A stretch of 64,000 bases of DNA from Cryptomeria japonica (lineage: Eukaryota > Streptophyta > Pinopsida > Cupressales > Cupressaceae), in NCBI RefSeq assembly GCF_030272615.1, contig NC_081412.1, positions 541,712,335 to 541,776,334 of the forward strand, given 5' to 3'. Position numbers and translations under genes: made by a program. How positions within the stretch are numbered: position 1 is the stretch's first letter; every line of letters starts with the position of its first letter. Under the pieces are notes generated by a model, which saw only the letters and a program-made list of their open reading frames with translations, did not search any database and had not been told where the DNA came from. Positions 1 through 12,216 of the stretch are shown in pieces.

Positions 1-1653
1 ATCAATTGGAAAAATGGGATGAAGATAGACAATTGGCCAAATCACACTTATGGGTAGAAAGAAAAAGGCAAAAAGCCTAGCATGACAAAAACCAAAGTGA
101 AAACCTGGTGAGATATATTTCCCTAGTAGTATTGTGAAGTATGATATATGATATAAGGAGATATAAGGAATGTAATGAATCTCTATTGATATATGAATAC
201 AAATAATTATGGGTTATGATCTATTATGTGTATATGGTATTTTATTATAATTTATAACTAATGCAATATCCAGAATGCATTTCTTTATTTATTAAACAGG
301 ACTGAGTATGGTATCAACATATATCATAAATAAAATGGGATAAAAATAAAATAATACGAACTCCTTTCCAAAATATTTATCACCTGGTTTGAGGTTAGAT
401 TTTCTAACTAAGGTTGGGTTTACAACTCCTTAATCAGAGGATTCTAATATTTTTTCTTTTTTTTTTCTTTTTGCTTTAGAGTATGAATTCTAAGGCTAGT
501 TCTTAGGCAGTTTTAGAACCTAGAGAAAGGTTTTATATTTGTCTTGGGACGTTCATTGAGATGTGCTTGTGAGTAGAGGAGTCATTGGATCTTAGTCCTT
601 AGTTTAGAACAATGCTTAAGCATGGTTGAATGGGTTTCTAATACTAAATGGCAAGTATATTAGAAGAGGTCTATTATGTGTCAAGGGTTGTAATTTTAAG
701 GTTAGATAGGAGATGAAGAAAATTAGATAATTTATTTCCTTTAGGAATTAATAATATGAATGCTAAGAAGGAACTTGGTTATCCATATTTATCTATGTAG
801 TTATATATTTATATATCCATGTATAACTACCATATAGGTGGTAGTTTGGTTCATCATATAGGTGGTAGTTATATCCATATAGTTATATATTTATATCCAT
901 ATGACATAGAGAAATGTGATAGGTACTAAGTGATGGAGAATAGTGGTCATGGTACTATGAGGATGTGTAGAGGTAGAGGAAAGGACAATGTTGGTAGAGG
1001 GATATATTTTAGGGTCCATGATAAGAATAGTTGCACTATTCATTATAGATCTTAAGTCAAACTATCTAAACCACTTTCAATTTTTATAAGTTTGTATGGT
1101 GTACTTGCAAACACATCATGAAACATATCCTCTAGTAATATAAGATGCAATATGTTAACCACATCAACCAACTTATTCATAAAACATTTATTATCTACAT
1201 GAGAATCATGTTCATAATCCTATGAATTTGTCTCTATAATTTGGGTCATAGTAGGTTTTGCATAAGCACTCCTATGTGGTAGGAAAAAAGTGACAAATTT
1301 CTAATATAAAATATATTAATGGTTATACCAAATCTAAACATGGAAAGTTAATATTGTGTTTGAGGGTGAGTAGGATGGGTAAAAAGCATATCACAATAAA
1401 GAACACAAATCCTAATAAAAAAGATATATCAATAAATTTAAATAATGTAGAAATGAAGGGTAGATCTAAAAATAATATGTAATCTAAATAATACAAAACT
1501 AAAAAATTAATATGGAGTAAAATCCTAACTAGAAGGTTGCAGTGAGTATTCAATTAGTCATATTTACCAAAATGAAAAGTAAAATAATGTTTTCTTAGGT
1601 TTAATCTAGGATGATCCAATAAAATGCATATATGTGGGCATAATGAACATGAA
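1..1653. other. AT-rich intergenic DNA with diffuse repeats
   Basis: No gene is visible. Positions about 780-900 hold two copies of a short segment containing TATAGGTGGTAGTT among TATA-rich steps. Positions about 900-1650 loosely resemble 10960-11225 (shared phrases around the GATAGGTACT and AAAATGCATA motifs), which suggests remnants of one dispersed repeat family. Coding frames here are short and hydrophobic from AT-rich sequence and I do not call them. Confidence 0.5.
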
Positions 1654-2705
1654 ATTGAGCATAAAAAATGCATACCCTGCTATACCATTACACAATATAT
1701 AATATTAAAATTTGATTGCTTCAATATTTATACAAATGGTTTTACATTATAAGTGATTAGTTATTTAAAGCCTTATATTATCAACACTTAATTATTATTT
1801 ATTTAACTCAAAACTATCTAAACTAATGATGTAAAAATATAAAATCCCCTCCTTATTACATCAATCTGAACAAGGGTGGAAAATCACAAGAGTTTAATGT
1901 AACCCTTTAAAGGACTTTGATGAAGTGCCTTCACCAATCCTCCCTACTCACCAAGGAAATGCCAGATTGTTCCATCAGTGGATCTCTTAACTTCGAACCT
2001 ACAAACATCTTCACAACTTGAGAGAACACAAATTATCTCCAAACTCCATACATACTGATAGAGCAACTTTCCTATTAAATTCCACATTTCCTTCAAGTAT
2101 GTCAAATCCCTCCTTAGTGCTACACATGAGAGAACAACTCTCCTTTAAGATTCCACATCTCCTCTCAATGTATCAAATCTCTCTTCTAGTGCTATGGAGA
2201 TAATCCCTCCTCTGATGCACAAAAGAACATCAACTAAACATATTCAATTGATTCATTTATATTTTACTCACTTGATATCAGATGTGAACCTTTGGATGCC
2301 TTGAAACCCTTGCCAAATTTAGCAAATATGGCCTCAAGAATACAAGCAACATTTGACATATGGATGACCATAATTAAAAGAAAGATCTTGGGTGTTATAT
2401 GAAACTAATAATGCATCCTTAGAACTTCAATAAATTTTAGAGTGACAAGAATATAAACCTTATATCTCCAAGAAAAATAAATTTGACCACCCACTACATA
2501 ATTTAAAAGCTCTAAAAACATAATCTACATGAAGATTTGAACCTTGACTCCCTTCATCAAAAACAAGTTCATAGATCCAATATACTACAAATCACATCTT
2601 GCATAACTATTATTTTTTCAATATTCATTGAAAGTAAACCTTAAAAACACCATTTCTTAACCAATTCCCTTATATTTCATATAGATAAAACCTTTACATT
2701 TGATA
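1654..2705. repeat. Tandem duplication unit A, distal part
   Basis: This stretch is closely similar over its length to 5018-6265. Both start at GCATAAAAAATGCATACCC and share the long segment on serial local order around the TTGATATCAGATGTGAACC phrase. Both end at the TTAGATAAAAC-type phrase before the second block of the unit. Together with 4330-4800 it forms the left copy of a duplication that includes the glycosyltransferase promoter region. No coding sequence is visible. Confidence 0.75.
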
Positions 2706-4329
2706 GATAAATGAACCTTAAAAAGAAGGCAAAATGTCAAACACTTTACCTTAAAAACCATTAAATCATTTTTTTAATATCTTAATACTAAGATTCAAAC
2801 ATTCAAAAGTGAACCTTTATGCCTTGTAGAAATACAACAAGAAGAATTATTGGCTCGACATTGCATCTATCCTAAACTCCATACAACAAAATGATTTACA
2901 CACTTTTTAATTCAACATTCATATCGTTGTTCACAAGCACATTGCTATCTTTACTCGATTGCATTTAAAATAGCGACTTACACATGTTTTCCATATGTTC
3001 TCACGCTCAACAAATTCCTTCAAACTTTTGCGTCATGAGAGTCTAAAGCAGGTTGAATGCATGGATGTATGCATATAAAAACATCTCACTTTTTCTTCCA
3101 TGCTCAGCATTTACCATCCTCAAGCCCTTTAAACTTACCATGGATGTATGCATATTAAAAATAACAAGTTCCTGACTATGCATATTCTCTACTCTTTCTA
3201 TATGCATCATTATTTGTTTCTCCAATTCTTGCAATAATGAACAAAACACTATATCATAGTTGATTCTTAAAATGAAAACATTGAACTCCTTTAAATAATA
3301 GCAATAAACATCAAATTATGTCAAAATCCCATTTAGTAAGTTCAATGTAGAAGATTGAAGTGAGACGATTGATCAAATTTAAATTTTAAATTTTAAACTG
3401 GAAAGAGAAGTTTTCAATTATGGGTTCGCACCTATGATAAATACAATTGTTCTAGAATGGAATACCAATCAAATCTAGGTGTAAAATTATGCTTAAATAA
3501 AAGTAGGTGTGTATCTATGTGCAATAAATAGGTGGATATGATAAATGTATAAAATGTGAGTAAATGGATAGATTAGGGCTAAATATGTAAAAACAATTGT
3601 GTCATTAAATAAAAATGTTAGAGAAATAAGTATAAATTCATACTAACTTGAATTTTTTGTCACAATATACATATATAAAGGAAATTACCTTAAATTAAAT
3701 GAAAAATGACATGGTCATACAAATTTCACCATATGCTATTATGGGGTGACTTTAATATTATTCGAATCAAACCACTCAAGCAATAAATTTATATTTCATA
3801 TAATTTAATAAAATTCTGGGTTCGGCCTTCTACCGATAAAAAAAATAAAATTATATTTCATATAATTTCTAAATTGATTTTAAAATTAAATGTAATTAAT
3901 CTTATTTAATTATTTTTATTAATTTGTGTGTGTACGCACATATTCACAATCCTTGGGTTGTTGTCAACGAGCTAGGAGACCCCTCCTTGGTCATATGTAT
4001 GTCTTCGACGATCGACCTTGCATCCACTTCACACTCGACAAAGTCGTCAGATAATCATTATACCATATTAATTCATCACATTATTAACGTTGCATTTAAA
4101 AATGCCATCAATCACATTAAATAGCATCATAATATCAAATGTCATAATAATATCAATGTCTAACAAAATAAATTAATCTAAAACTTATTAGCCTAAAACT
4201 GGTCGTGACATGAATAAGTAGATGGTTGGGTTGAAAGTCAGTTTAAATTTGGATAGAAGTTAGTTGGAAATGGAAGGCAAGCATTTAAGATTTTATAATT
4301 TGTATTTATTTTAATTTTTAATTATAAAT
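2706..4329. other. Segment present only in duplication unit A
   Basis: About 1.6 kb lies here between two blocks that are adjacent in the right-hand copy, where the join is near 6265-6270. It is therefore an insertion in unit A or a deletion in unit B. Positions about 3330-3600 resemble 11225-11480, and about 3660-3800 resemble 13420-13550, so it contains dispersed repeat material. No gene is recognised. Confidence 0.5.
3789..3868 (+). mobile_element. 44-bp retro-insertion with 18-bp target duplication
   Basis: The 18-base phrase TTATATTTCATATAATTT occurs at 3789-3806 and again at 3851-3868. The 44 bases between hold GGGTTCGGCCTTCTACCGAT followed by an A-rich tail. A long target duplication with a poly-A end is the mark of target-primed reverse transcription. 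I read this as an extremely 5'-truncated LINE or SINE copy. The parent family is not identified. Confidence 0.6.
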
Positions 4330-4800
4330 GGTAGTTCCATTGATGGGAGATTAGATATGGATTCTAGTCTTTACACTAATTCATTAAATAATTAGATCAT
4401 TTAATTACTTAACAAAAAGAGATGTAGAAAATTACACCAATTAAATTATATATACTATTTATCTAATTAATTATTATGGAGAGAGATGCAAGTGTGCTTA
4501 CACAAGATTATTATAGTGGTGAAAAGTAGTGATGTTAGATGTGTTATTAGGATAGTTAATGTTAAGTGTGAAATAATAATGGTTAAAATATTATAGTAAA
4601 AATGAGATATTTTATATGAAACACTTAATTATAATAAGACATAAAATATTATATTATCATAAATTTATATTATGTACAAAAAAAATATCACTTCAAAATA
4701 AATTACTAATTCTATTAAAAAAAAAATTGAAATGATAAGTGTATCATTTTAAGAATAGATTCCAATCTTATTTCTATTTTTTCAGAGTACAATTATGACT
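4330..4800. repeat. Duplicated glycosyltransferase upstream region, copy A
   Basis: This block matches 6270-6830, the region upstream of the intact glycosyltransferase. Shared phrases include GGGAGATTAGAT, ACACTAATTCATTAAATAAT, GATGCAAGTGTGCTTACACA and ACAATTATGACTAAG. In this copy the phrase GACTAAG runs directly into glycosyltransferase sequence that lies about 1.5 kb further downstream in the intact copy. A large deletion therefore removed most of the duplicated gene. Confidence 0.8.
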
Positions 4801-5018
4801 AAGTCGCCTCAGCTTGACATCTTATTTCACAAGTCGAAGGGTGGAATTCGACAATGGAGAGCATCACCGCTGGAGTGGGCATGCTGACGTGGTCTCTACA
4901 TTCTGATCAGATAACTCGGGAGTTGAGAGCGGGCGTGGAAGTGAAAGAATGGGGAAGTGCAGAGGAAAATGAGATGGTGAGTGCGGAGGAGATAGAGAAA
5001 GCAGTGAAACGATTGATT
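4801..5018 (+). pseudogene. UDP-glycosyltransferase 3' relic
   Basis: About 218 bases match 8301-8555 of the intact glycosyltransferase at high identity, covering the PSPG-box region and following helix. It lacks everything before the PSPG box and everything after the VEKAVKRL stretch. Inside it, about 22 bases are missing where the intact gene encodes the GGFLTHCGW core of the sugar-donor motif. About 18 bases are missing just after the PSPG box, between two copies of the TGATCA phrase. It cannot encode an enzyme. It sits at the end of duplication unit A and abuts unit B, so it is the deleted sister of the gene at 7284-8696. Confidence 0.9.
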
Positions 5019-6265
5019 GGGCATAAAAAATGCATACCCTAACTATACCATTACACAATATACAATATTAAAATTTAATTTCTTCAAGATTTATACAAAT
5101 AATTTTACAATATAATTGATTAGTTATTTAGAGCCTTATTTTCTCATTTCAAATTTAATTTCTTCAAGATTTATACAAATAATTTTACATTATAATTGAT
5201 TAGTTATTTAGAGTCTTATTTTCTCATTTCAAACCGAAATCTTTATTTATAGGAATAAATTCGCACAACTAACTATTAAACTAGCATTATCAACACTTAA
5301 TTATTATTTATTTAATTTAAAACTATCTAAACTATTGATGTAAAAATCTTACATCCCTCCTTATTACATCAATCTAAACAAGGTTGGAAAATTGCAAGAG
5401 TTGAATGTAACCCTTTAGAGGATTTTAATGAAGTGCCTTCACCAATCCTCCTTACTCACCAAGGAAACACTAGATTGTTCATCAATGGATCTCAAGTAAC
5501 TTTGAACCTACAAACATCTATACAACTTGAGAGAACAAAAAGTGTCTCCAAACTCTATACATAATGATATAACAACTTTTCTATGAAACTCCACATCTCC
5601 TTCAAGTGTGTCAAATCCCTTCTTAGTGCTACACATGAGAGAAAGACTCTCCTTTGAGATTCCACATCTCCTATCATTGTATCAAATCTCTCTTCTAGTG
5701 CTATGTAAATAATCCCTCCTGCTATGTACAAAAGAACATCAACTAAACATATCTAATTGATTCATTTATATTATACTCACTTGATATCAGATGTGAACCT
5801 TTTGATGCCTTGAAACCCTTGCCAAATTTAACAAATATGGCCTCAAGAATACAAACAACATTTGACATATGAATAACCATAATTAAAAGAAAGAGCTTGG
5901 GTGTTATATGCAGCTAATAATACATCCTTGGAACTTTAATTCATTTTAGAGTGGCAAGAATTTAAACCTTATATCTCCAAGAAAACTAAATTTGCAAACT
6001 CCCACTACATCATTTAAAAGCTCTCAAAAGATAATCTACTTGAAGATTTGAACCTTGACCTCCTTCATCAAAAACAAGTTCATAGATCAAATATACTACA
6101 AATCACATCTTGAATAACTATTCTTTTTTTTATATTCATTGGACGTAAACCTAGATTAATACCATGTAAAAGATAATTATTTCAGGAATAGAAATCTCAT
6201 GTCTTGCTAACAAATACAATTTTTCAACCAATTCCCTTTATATTTCATTTAGATAAAACTTCTAC
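5018..6265. repeat. Tandem duplication unit B, distal part
   Basis: This is the right-hand counterpart of 1654-2705, with the same order of phrases and scattered substitutions and small indels. A secondary short duplication inside it (about 5055-5155 and 5150-5235) repeats the TTATACAAATAATTTTACA phrase. There is no coding sequence. Confidence 0.75.
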
Positions 6266-6269
6266 AGTT

Positions 6270-7283
6270 GATTGTTTCATTAATGGGAGATTAGATTTTG
6301 ATTTGGGTCTGTACACTAATTCATTAAATAATTAGATTATCTAATTACTTAACAAAGAGAGATGTATAAAATTACACCAATTAAATAAATATCATTTCTT
6401 TAAGTAATTTGATGATCGATGGGATATTAAAGGTTAAATTTCAATTAATTCAATATATACAATTTATCTAATTAATTATTACGGAGAGTGATGCAAGTGT
6501 GCTTACACAAGATTATTATAGTGGTGAAAATAGTGATGTTAGATGTGTTATTAAGATGCGATTAATTTTAAGTGTGAAATAATAATGGTTAAAATATTAT
6601 AATAAAAATGAGATATTTTATATGAAACATTTAATTATAATAAGACAGAAAAACATTATAATATCATAAATTTATATTTTGTATAAAAAATATCACTTCA
6701 AAATAAATTACTAATTCTATAAAATTATTTTTCAAAATAGTAAGTGTATCATTTTAACATTAGATTCCAATCATATTTCTATTTTTTTAGAGTGCAATTA
6801 TGACTAAACAATCCACTACAATTATGACTAAGCAATCCACAACATCGATCATTTTTAAAGAAGTTGGTCTTCCATTAACTTCATCTTAAACATCAAATAA
6901 AATTGTTAATAGAATATATAGAGAGAGAGAAACTGAATATGATTTGTAACAGATTTTAATCAATATTACTTGACTTTACCTACTTGTAATTATAACATAA
7001 ACATTACATCACACCCACTATTTGGATTTCAGCCTATTAAAGAGAACCAAATTTTTCATTCACTAAAGAAGATTCCCTGAGAGTGCGCTCTCACTCACAA
7101 AAGACAAACTAGCAAGTTGATGAATAACGCCATTTCTCACTTGTCATTGTTCTATGATGCTGCTCACAGGAGCCGACACGGTACAGAGTTTGAGTTTTAT
7201 TGGGAAACAAATTTCTTCATTTCTAAACCATTGTATTTGTTCCTTTTGTTGTAAGTCGGTGCATTGAGATTGCTTCAGGAACA
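6270..7283 (+). promoter_or_regulatory. Upstream region of the glycosyltransferase gene
   Basis: Positions 6270-6830 are the intact copy of the block found at 4330-4800. The phrase CAATTATGACTAA is repeated at about 6794 and 6815. Positions 6831-7283 are unique and lead to the ATG at 7284. No clear TATA box or known cis element could be fixed by eye. The promoter role is inferred only from position. Confidence 0.45.
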
Positions 7284-8696
7284 ATGGGCGGAGATGAAAA
7301 TGGCTTGAGAATTCAAGTGGTAGTGGTGCCACTCCCCTTACAGGGACACCTCAATCAGCTCCTCCATTTTTCCAGAGTTATCGCCCAACGAGGAGCAACC
7401 GTATCCTTCGTGGCCACCTCCGCCCATATTCACCAAGTCCGCCGCCGTGTTCAGGGATGGGATCTTCACAACTTCGATATTCGCTTCAAGGAATTGCCCA
7501 TGCCTCATCTCCCAGCTGAAGAGATTGATGCTCAGAGCTCTCTTATGTTTCCGTTTCATTTGATTCCTCTGTTTGAAGCCGTGGAGTATCAGCTAGGGTC
7601 GCATGTTGATCAGATTCTGGGCACTATCTGCTCCGAGAACAATAATAGAGTGGTTATAGTCCACGACTCGATTATGGGATGGATTCAGACTCTGGCTAAA
7701 AAACATTCAGTCCCTGCCTATATCTTCAGCTGCATTGGCGCTTATTATAGGCTATGGATGAAGCGGGTAAGTGATCAGACATGGGGTTTGTCCCCTCTTA
7801 ACATATCATTGAAGCGTTGCTTTCCGGAAAGATTGCTCAAATATGCTATGCGCCAAAGGTCTCTGTTAGAGCCTGCCAAGGGATATATCATAAACACATT
7901 CAGCACACTGGAATCAGAATTCGTTCACCAGGGAAGAGAGGAATTAATCTACAGTGGGAAGCCTGTGTGGAGCGTGGGTCCTCTTCTTCCGCAGGCCTTC
8001 TTCAATGATGAACGGCGGTTGCAATTACAGGCGGACACAGAATGCGTGATATGGTTAGATAGACAGGCTCCGGCGTCCGTTCTCTATGTTTCATTTGGTA
8101 GTATATCTTCTCTTTCGGCGACACAGATTGGAGAATTGGCCGACGGATTGGAACGCAGCGGTCAACCTTTCTTGTGGGTGCTCAGGATTTCCGACGGGGC
8201 CCACTCCTCGACAGAGGAGCAGTTCGATTCGGCTTGCAAGTTTCTAAAACAGGGGTACGAGAAGCGATTAGAGGGACGGGGTTTTATTGTGAGGAATTGG
8301 GCGCCTCAGCTTGACATCTTATTTCACAAGTCGACCGGTGGGTTTTTAACGCACTGTGGATGGAATTCGACAGTGGAGAGCATCAGCGCCGGAGTGGGCA
8401 TGCTGACGTGGCCTCTACATTCCGATCAGTTTGCCAATTCGGCCCTGATCACTGGGGAGTTGAAAGCGGGCGTGGAAGTGAAAGAATGGGGAAATGCGGA
8501 GGAAAATGAGACTGTGAGTGCGGAGGAGGTTGAGAAAGCAGTGAAGCGATTGATGAGGAGTGAGGAGGGAATGCAAGTGAGAAAGAGGGTGCAGGAATTG
8601 AAAGGCGAGGCTCGAAAGGCCGTAGGCGATGGAGGGTCTTCGTGTAAAGATATGGATTCTCTTCTCCATCACTTTTCTCAGTCAATTTCTTATTAG
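7284..8696 (+). CDS. UDP-glycosyltransferase, zeatin O-glucosyltransferase-like
   Basis: This is a complete single-exon family 1 glycosyltransferase of 470 residues, a normal length for the family. The N-terminal segment VVVVPLPLQGHLNQ carries the catalytic histidine (His22), and HDS near residue 130 is a candidate for the partner aspartate. The PSPG sugar-donor box spans residues 339-382, starting WAPQ, with HCGWNS in the middle and ending SDQ, so it binds a UDP-sugar in the cytosol. The QGHLNQLLHFSR and VRRRVQGWD phrases resemble zeatin O-glucosyltransferases (UGT93-type clade), which conjugate the hydroxyl of zeatin-type cytokinins. The acceptor is inferred, and other acceptors remain possible. 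Its GC content is clearly above the flanks and no stop or frameshift is seen. It is the only intact host-type gene here. Confidence 0.93.
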   Translation: MGGDENGLRIQVVVVPLPLQGHLNQLLHFSRVIAQRGATVSFVATSAHIHQVRRRVQGWDLHNFDIRFKELPMPHLPAEEIDAQSSLMFPFHLIPLFEAVEYQLGSHVDQILGTICSENNNRVVIVHDSIMGWIQTLAKKHSVPAYIFSCIGAYYRLWMKRVSDQTWGLSPLNISLKRCFPERLLKYAMRQRSLLEPAKGYIINTFSTLESEFVHQGREELIYSGKPVWSVGPLLPQAFFNDERRLQLQADTECVIWLDRQAPASVLYVSFGSISSLSATQIGELADGLERSGQPFLWVLRISDGAHSSTEEQFDSACKFLKQGYEKRLEGRGFIVRNWAPQLDILFHKSTGGFLTHCGWNSTVESISAGVGMLTWPLHSDQFANSALITGELKAGVEVKEWGNAEENETVSAEEVEKAVKRLMRSEEGMQVRKRVQELKGEARKAVGDGGSSCKDMDSLLHHFSQSISY

Positions 8697-8932
8697 AGTA
8701 GGCAACCGGCCAGCCTGCTTAGAGAGCGTACGTCCGGCCACTTCGACGGTGATAGAAAATCTAGGGTCCATAATTCTCACTATTAATCTGTCACTTAATG
8801 TCTATAGTAGTCACTTAATGTCTATAGTAGAGATTTTGTCATTGAAATGAGTTTTTTTTTTTTTTTTTTTTTTTAAATCAATGAAATATTTAGATTTAGT
8901 CTAGGACTAAACTCATTCATAGCACTAGTTAT
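8697..8932. other. 3' flank with 20-bp tandem repeat and T23 run
   Basis: A perfect 20-base tandem duplication lies at 8791-8810 and 8811-8830 (unit TCACTTAATGTCTATAGTAG). A run of 23 T occupies 8852-8874. The run could be a reversed poly-A tail of a retro-insertion, but no target duplication was found. No polyadenylation signal can be assigned with confidence. Confidence 0.6.
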
Positions 8933-9045
8933 GGGTAAATGCACAAAGATGGGAGACCAAAAGGGGATCTTAAGTGACCACTATTTTTCAAAAATTAGGA
9001 AATTATGATCTTGGATGAGAAATCGAAAATAGTTACACTAAATGA
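8933..9045 (+). repeat. Relic of the terminal repeat of the 19-kb element
   Basis: It begins GGGTAAATGCACAAAGATGG and stays similar to 15978-16090 for about 110 bases, including the ACCAAAA and GGTACAC-like phrases. It has the same first three bases, GGG, as the left end of the 19.1-kb element. No matching opposite end was found close by, so it is a solo terminus or a deletion remnant. Confidence 0.7.
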
Positions 9046-11500
9046 TGGGCTCAATAATTGACCTTGTTTTACTTGTTTTACTTGTTTTATCACACATCTC
9101 ACAAGATATTTTATATTCTTTTAAGACTTTGACATGAAATTTATTAAGACTTTTTAAGTTTAATAGATGATATATGTCATATAACATGAATGCATGTGTT
9201 TTGTGAATATTTATGGATTATATTATCTTATGATGTGATAAATGGTAGTAATGTGGATGCATGCTTTTAAGCCACTAACCTGCAAAATGTAGTCCACCTG
9301 CTAACCTGCAACATGTTAGAACACACCTGTACACTGAGAAGTGGGGTGGGGAATCAAGATATCATAATTTTAGACTTGCAACTCTTTGATACAGCCTATC
9401 AATCTAAGATAGAGTTTCCCAATTATTTTTGGTGTGCATTAAGGAGTTTGAATTTCCTTTTTGAATTTTTAGTAGTTTGGTGTGTTAATATGCTTCTTTG
9501 TAGTGTTTTCTAAGTGTTACTCACAATGGTGCAGTTCTAACTTGCTAGTTTACTAGCAATCATAGAATTATATCAAACTTACATCAACCAATAATATCAT
9601 CTCTTAGAGGTACATCTTTATTGGGTACTTTGAATGTACAAATTATATCTATGATTATTCAACTTATTATAGATTGTGGTAGCAACTATGTTGAGTTATA
9701 ATGCATTCATGATATAACTTGTAATGTCCTAGCTATAATATTGCAAATGGATTTCTCACATGATGTATTTGTTCATCCGACTAAATAAGTTGAATTAGTT
9801 GTACTAATTTATAATTACATTTTTCTTAACAAGAGGTAAGTTGTTGTGATCATTGTATTCCACTCTACTGGATAAGTGAGTAGTGCCTACGCTTTGTAAT
9901 TGCACTCTACTGAATAAGAAATCAACTAGTGCTTGTGCTTTGTGATTGTGCTCCACTAAATAAGCGAGAAGTGCCTATGCTTATTGTAATTCCACACTTT
10001 GTTGAATAAGTGTAGAAGTGTTTTCTTTTAATTTCTTGCATAACACACTCTACTAAATTAAAGTTTTGGCCAACTCTAATGCCTATAGTGTTTCTTTTCA
10101 TATTGTTATATTAAAGTTAGTTAGTGTGGTCTTATACATCGTACTAGTATGTTCTCACATTTCCCATCTTAGAAATTGGGTGATCAAAAAGTGATAAGGA
10201 CATTGCATTGGTGATTCGTTTTTGTTGAAAAATAAAAATTAAAAACTAATGAGTTGCTTATTATAGAAAAAGGTTGGTTTCACACACCAAAAAAAACCTA
10301 GAAATGATAATTTAAATCTAAATAACAGGGTGAAATGGAAATAATTAAGATTAGGAATATGATTGGGTAAAAAATTAAATGAAATAAAATACTTAAAGAG
10401 ACTAAACAAGTCTTTAGAAACATTAGGAAGTAGAATGATGTGCAAAAGGGATAAAAACAATGGCATAAAACACACACAAGTAAAAATGGATACAACCTAG
10501 GGATAAATGTGTGATGAGGGTATGCATATTCTATTATCACGCGATCCTATTACATCCTCCATATAGATTATTATTATGTCATGTTTATCTTGTAATATTT
10601 TTGTGAACAGATCTTAGGCATCTTGATCTTGGGATAAGTACCTCCATATAGTTGATCCTAAAAAAAGCTATCCTCAAGAGATGAAATTGGTTAAATACAA
10701 GGTACATATGTATACCATGAACCAACACATAAGCACTTTTTTTTGTGGGTCAATCTTATCACCCTACCATAACAGTGTTACTTTTATCTCACTTTTAATA
10801 TTTTTTTCTTATATTATAAATATTTGATGAATATTGTATGAGGTTTTGGAAAAAAACTATGAGTGAAATAAATTAAATTAACCCTTTAAAATTATGTTAA
10901 CTTAAAAAAAATAATTAAATGGAAGAGTATAATGGTGAAATTTGTTAAAGTGTGGAAGTTATATTCATCATACGGGTGATAGATATAATGAGAGGAGCAT
11001 ATGTAAGATATATTCTATAAGGTGGAGACTAAGTGAAAAAAGGATAGGTACTTAATGGTAGGACAATATTGGACATGGCATTATAAGGTAGAAATTGATA
11101 AAACTAAGGTTGAGATGAGTAGGATCAATTAGGTTCACCAAAATAAAAAAAATATTTCTTGGGTTCATCTAGGTTAACCTAACAAAATGCATACATGTAC
11201 ACATAATGACAAATTGCATGCCAAAAGAGCGTTTAGTTAGTGGAATGATGAAGGTGGCTAATTGTTCAAGTATAAATTTTTAATTGGAAAGGGATAGTCT
11301 ACAATTATGGGGTCACCCCATGACAATATAATTGTTATGAAATGGAATAACTATCAAATATTGGTGAAAAATAATTAAATGGAGGTAGGTGCATAGATAT
11401 GTGTGAAAAATAGATAGATAAGACCAATATATTCAAGTGTGAGTAAATAAATAAAGTAGGGTTATATGTATAAGAATATGTATGTAAAGCCTTCCTTCAT
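9046..11500. other. AT-rich non-coding stretch with tandem and dispersed repeats
   Basis: Positions about 9850-10030 hold roughly four degenerate copies of a 45-60 base unit built on CACTCTACTGAATAAG and AGTGCCTATGCTT phrases. Positions about 10960-11480 resemble parts of 900-1670 and 3330-3600. No gene is recognised, and the frames on the minus strand at 10239-10540 are low-complexity hydrophobic sequence. Confidence 0.5.
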
Positions 11501-11509
11501 GGGGTCAAG

Positions 11510-12200
11510 GGATTTTATTACACTAAGTTGGAAACCTCTTGATCTCTTCCTAACACAAGGTGGATCAAAATGAACTTTGATGGTTCTTTAAGAGGCAACC
11601 TAGGTAAGTCATGTGCAAATTTTACTTTCAAATACGTGTAACTAGAAAGGTGATTGTAAGAAATAGTTTCCCTTTTCCTCTAAGAAATAATAAGGAATCC
11701 AAATTGCATTCGATTTGGCTTATTATGGATGAAGGTTTAAACAAAAGGCTTCAAAAGAAATTGTTGAAGGAAAATTGTTGATCATTATCAATTTTCTTTG
11801 AATGATAAATGTTTATAATTGGAATTTGAGGGGTATCCTTAGAAATTGTCTAATTCTTTTGAAGTAACTTGACATGATTAGGAGTTGGGGCATATGTATA
11901 GAGAGGCTAATTGAGAAGTCAACATGTTAGCAAATGAGTTCATTGATGTTGAATAAGCTTTTGATTCTTAGCCTATGGGTATTGATTATAATGTAATCAT
12001 TTTTGAGATGAAGTTTAGCATTTATAGGTGTGAGTTATGTGACATGATGGAGGAGGAAATTTATTGTACTCTAGCATATTGCATCTCAACTAACATAATT
12101 AAGGACTTATTTATCTCCCTAGGTCATTTCTATGATGGTGAATTCTTTAGTAAATTTATTTTTAGTGTTTGGGAGTCTGACTAGTCTATAGTGATGGAAC
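11510..12200 (+). pseudogene. LINE RNase H domain relic
   Basis: Broken translation shows WIKMNFDGSLRGNLGKS near 11560-11605, which matches the start of the RNase H domain at the end of plant L1-type LINE ORF2. Near 11890-11950 it shows MYREAN and NMLANEFID, the last motif of that domain. Many stops and shifts lie between. It resembles the better-kept domain at 40200-40660 but is much older. Confidence 0.7.
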
Positions 12201-12216
12201 CAAATGTGTTTCTTAG

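Noticed and set aside
8852-8874. T23 run as the tail of a reversed retro-insertion
   Set aside because: No target duplication or retroelement sequence could be found beside it.
9560-9800. Possible retropepsin-like relic (phrase LIIDCGSNYVE)
   Set aside because: Only one short motif is seen, with no neighbouring gag or RT sequence.
10239-10540. Hydrophobic minus-strand frames resembling membrane proteins
   Set aside because: Phe/Leu/Ile-rich translation of A-rich DNA, without start context or homology; the same holds for 14050-14808.
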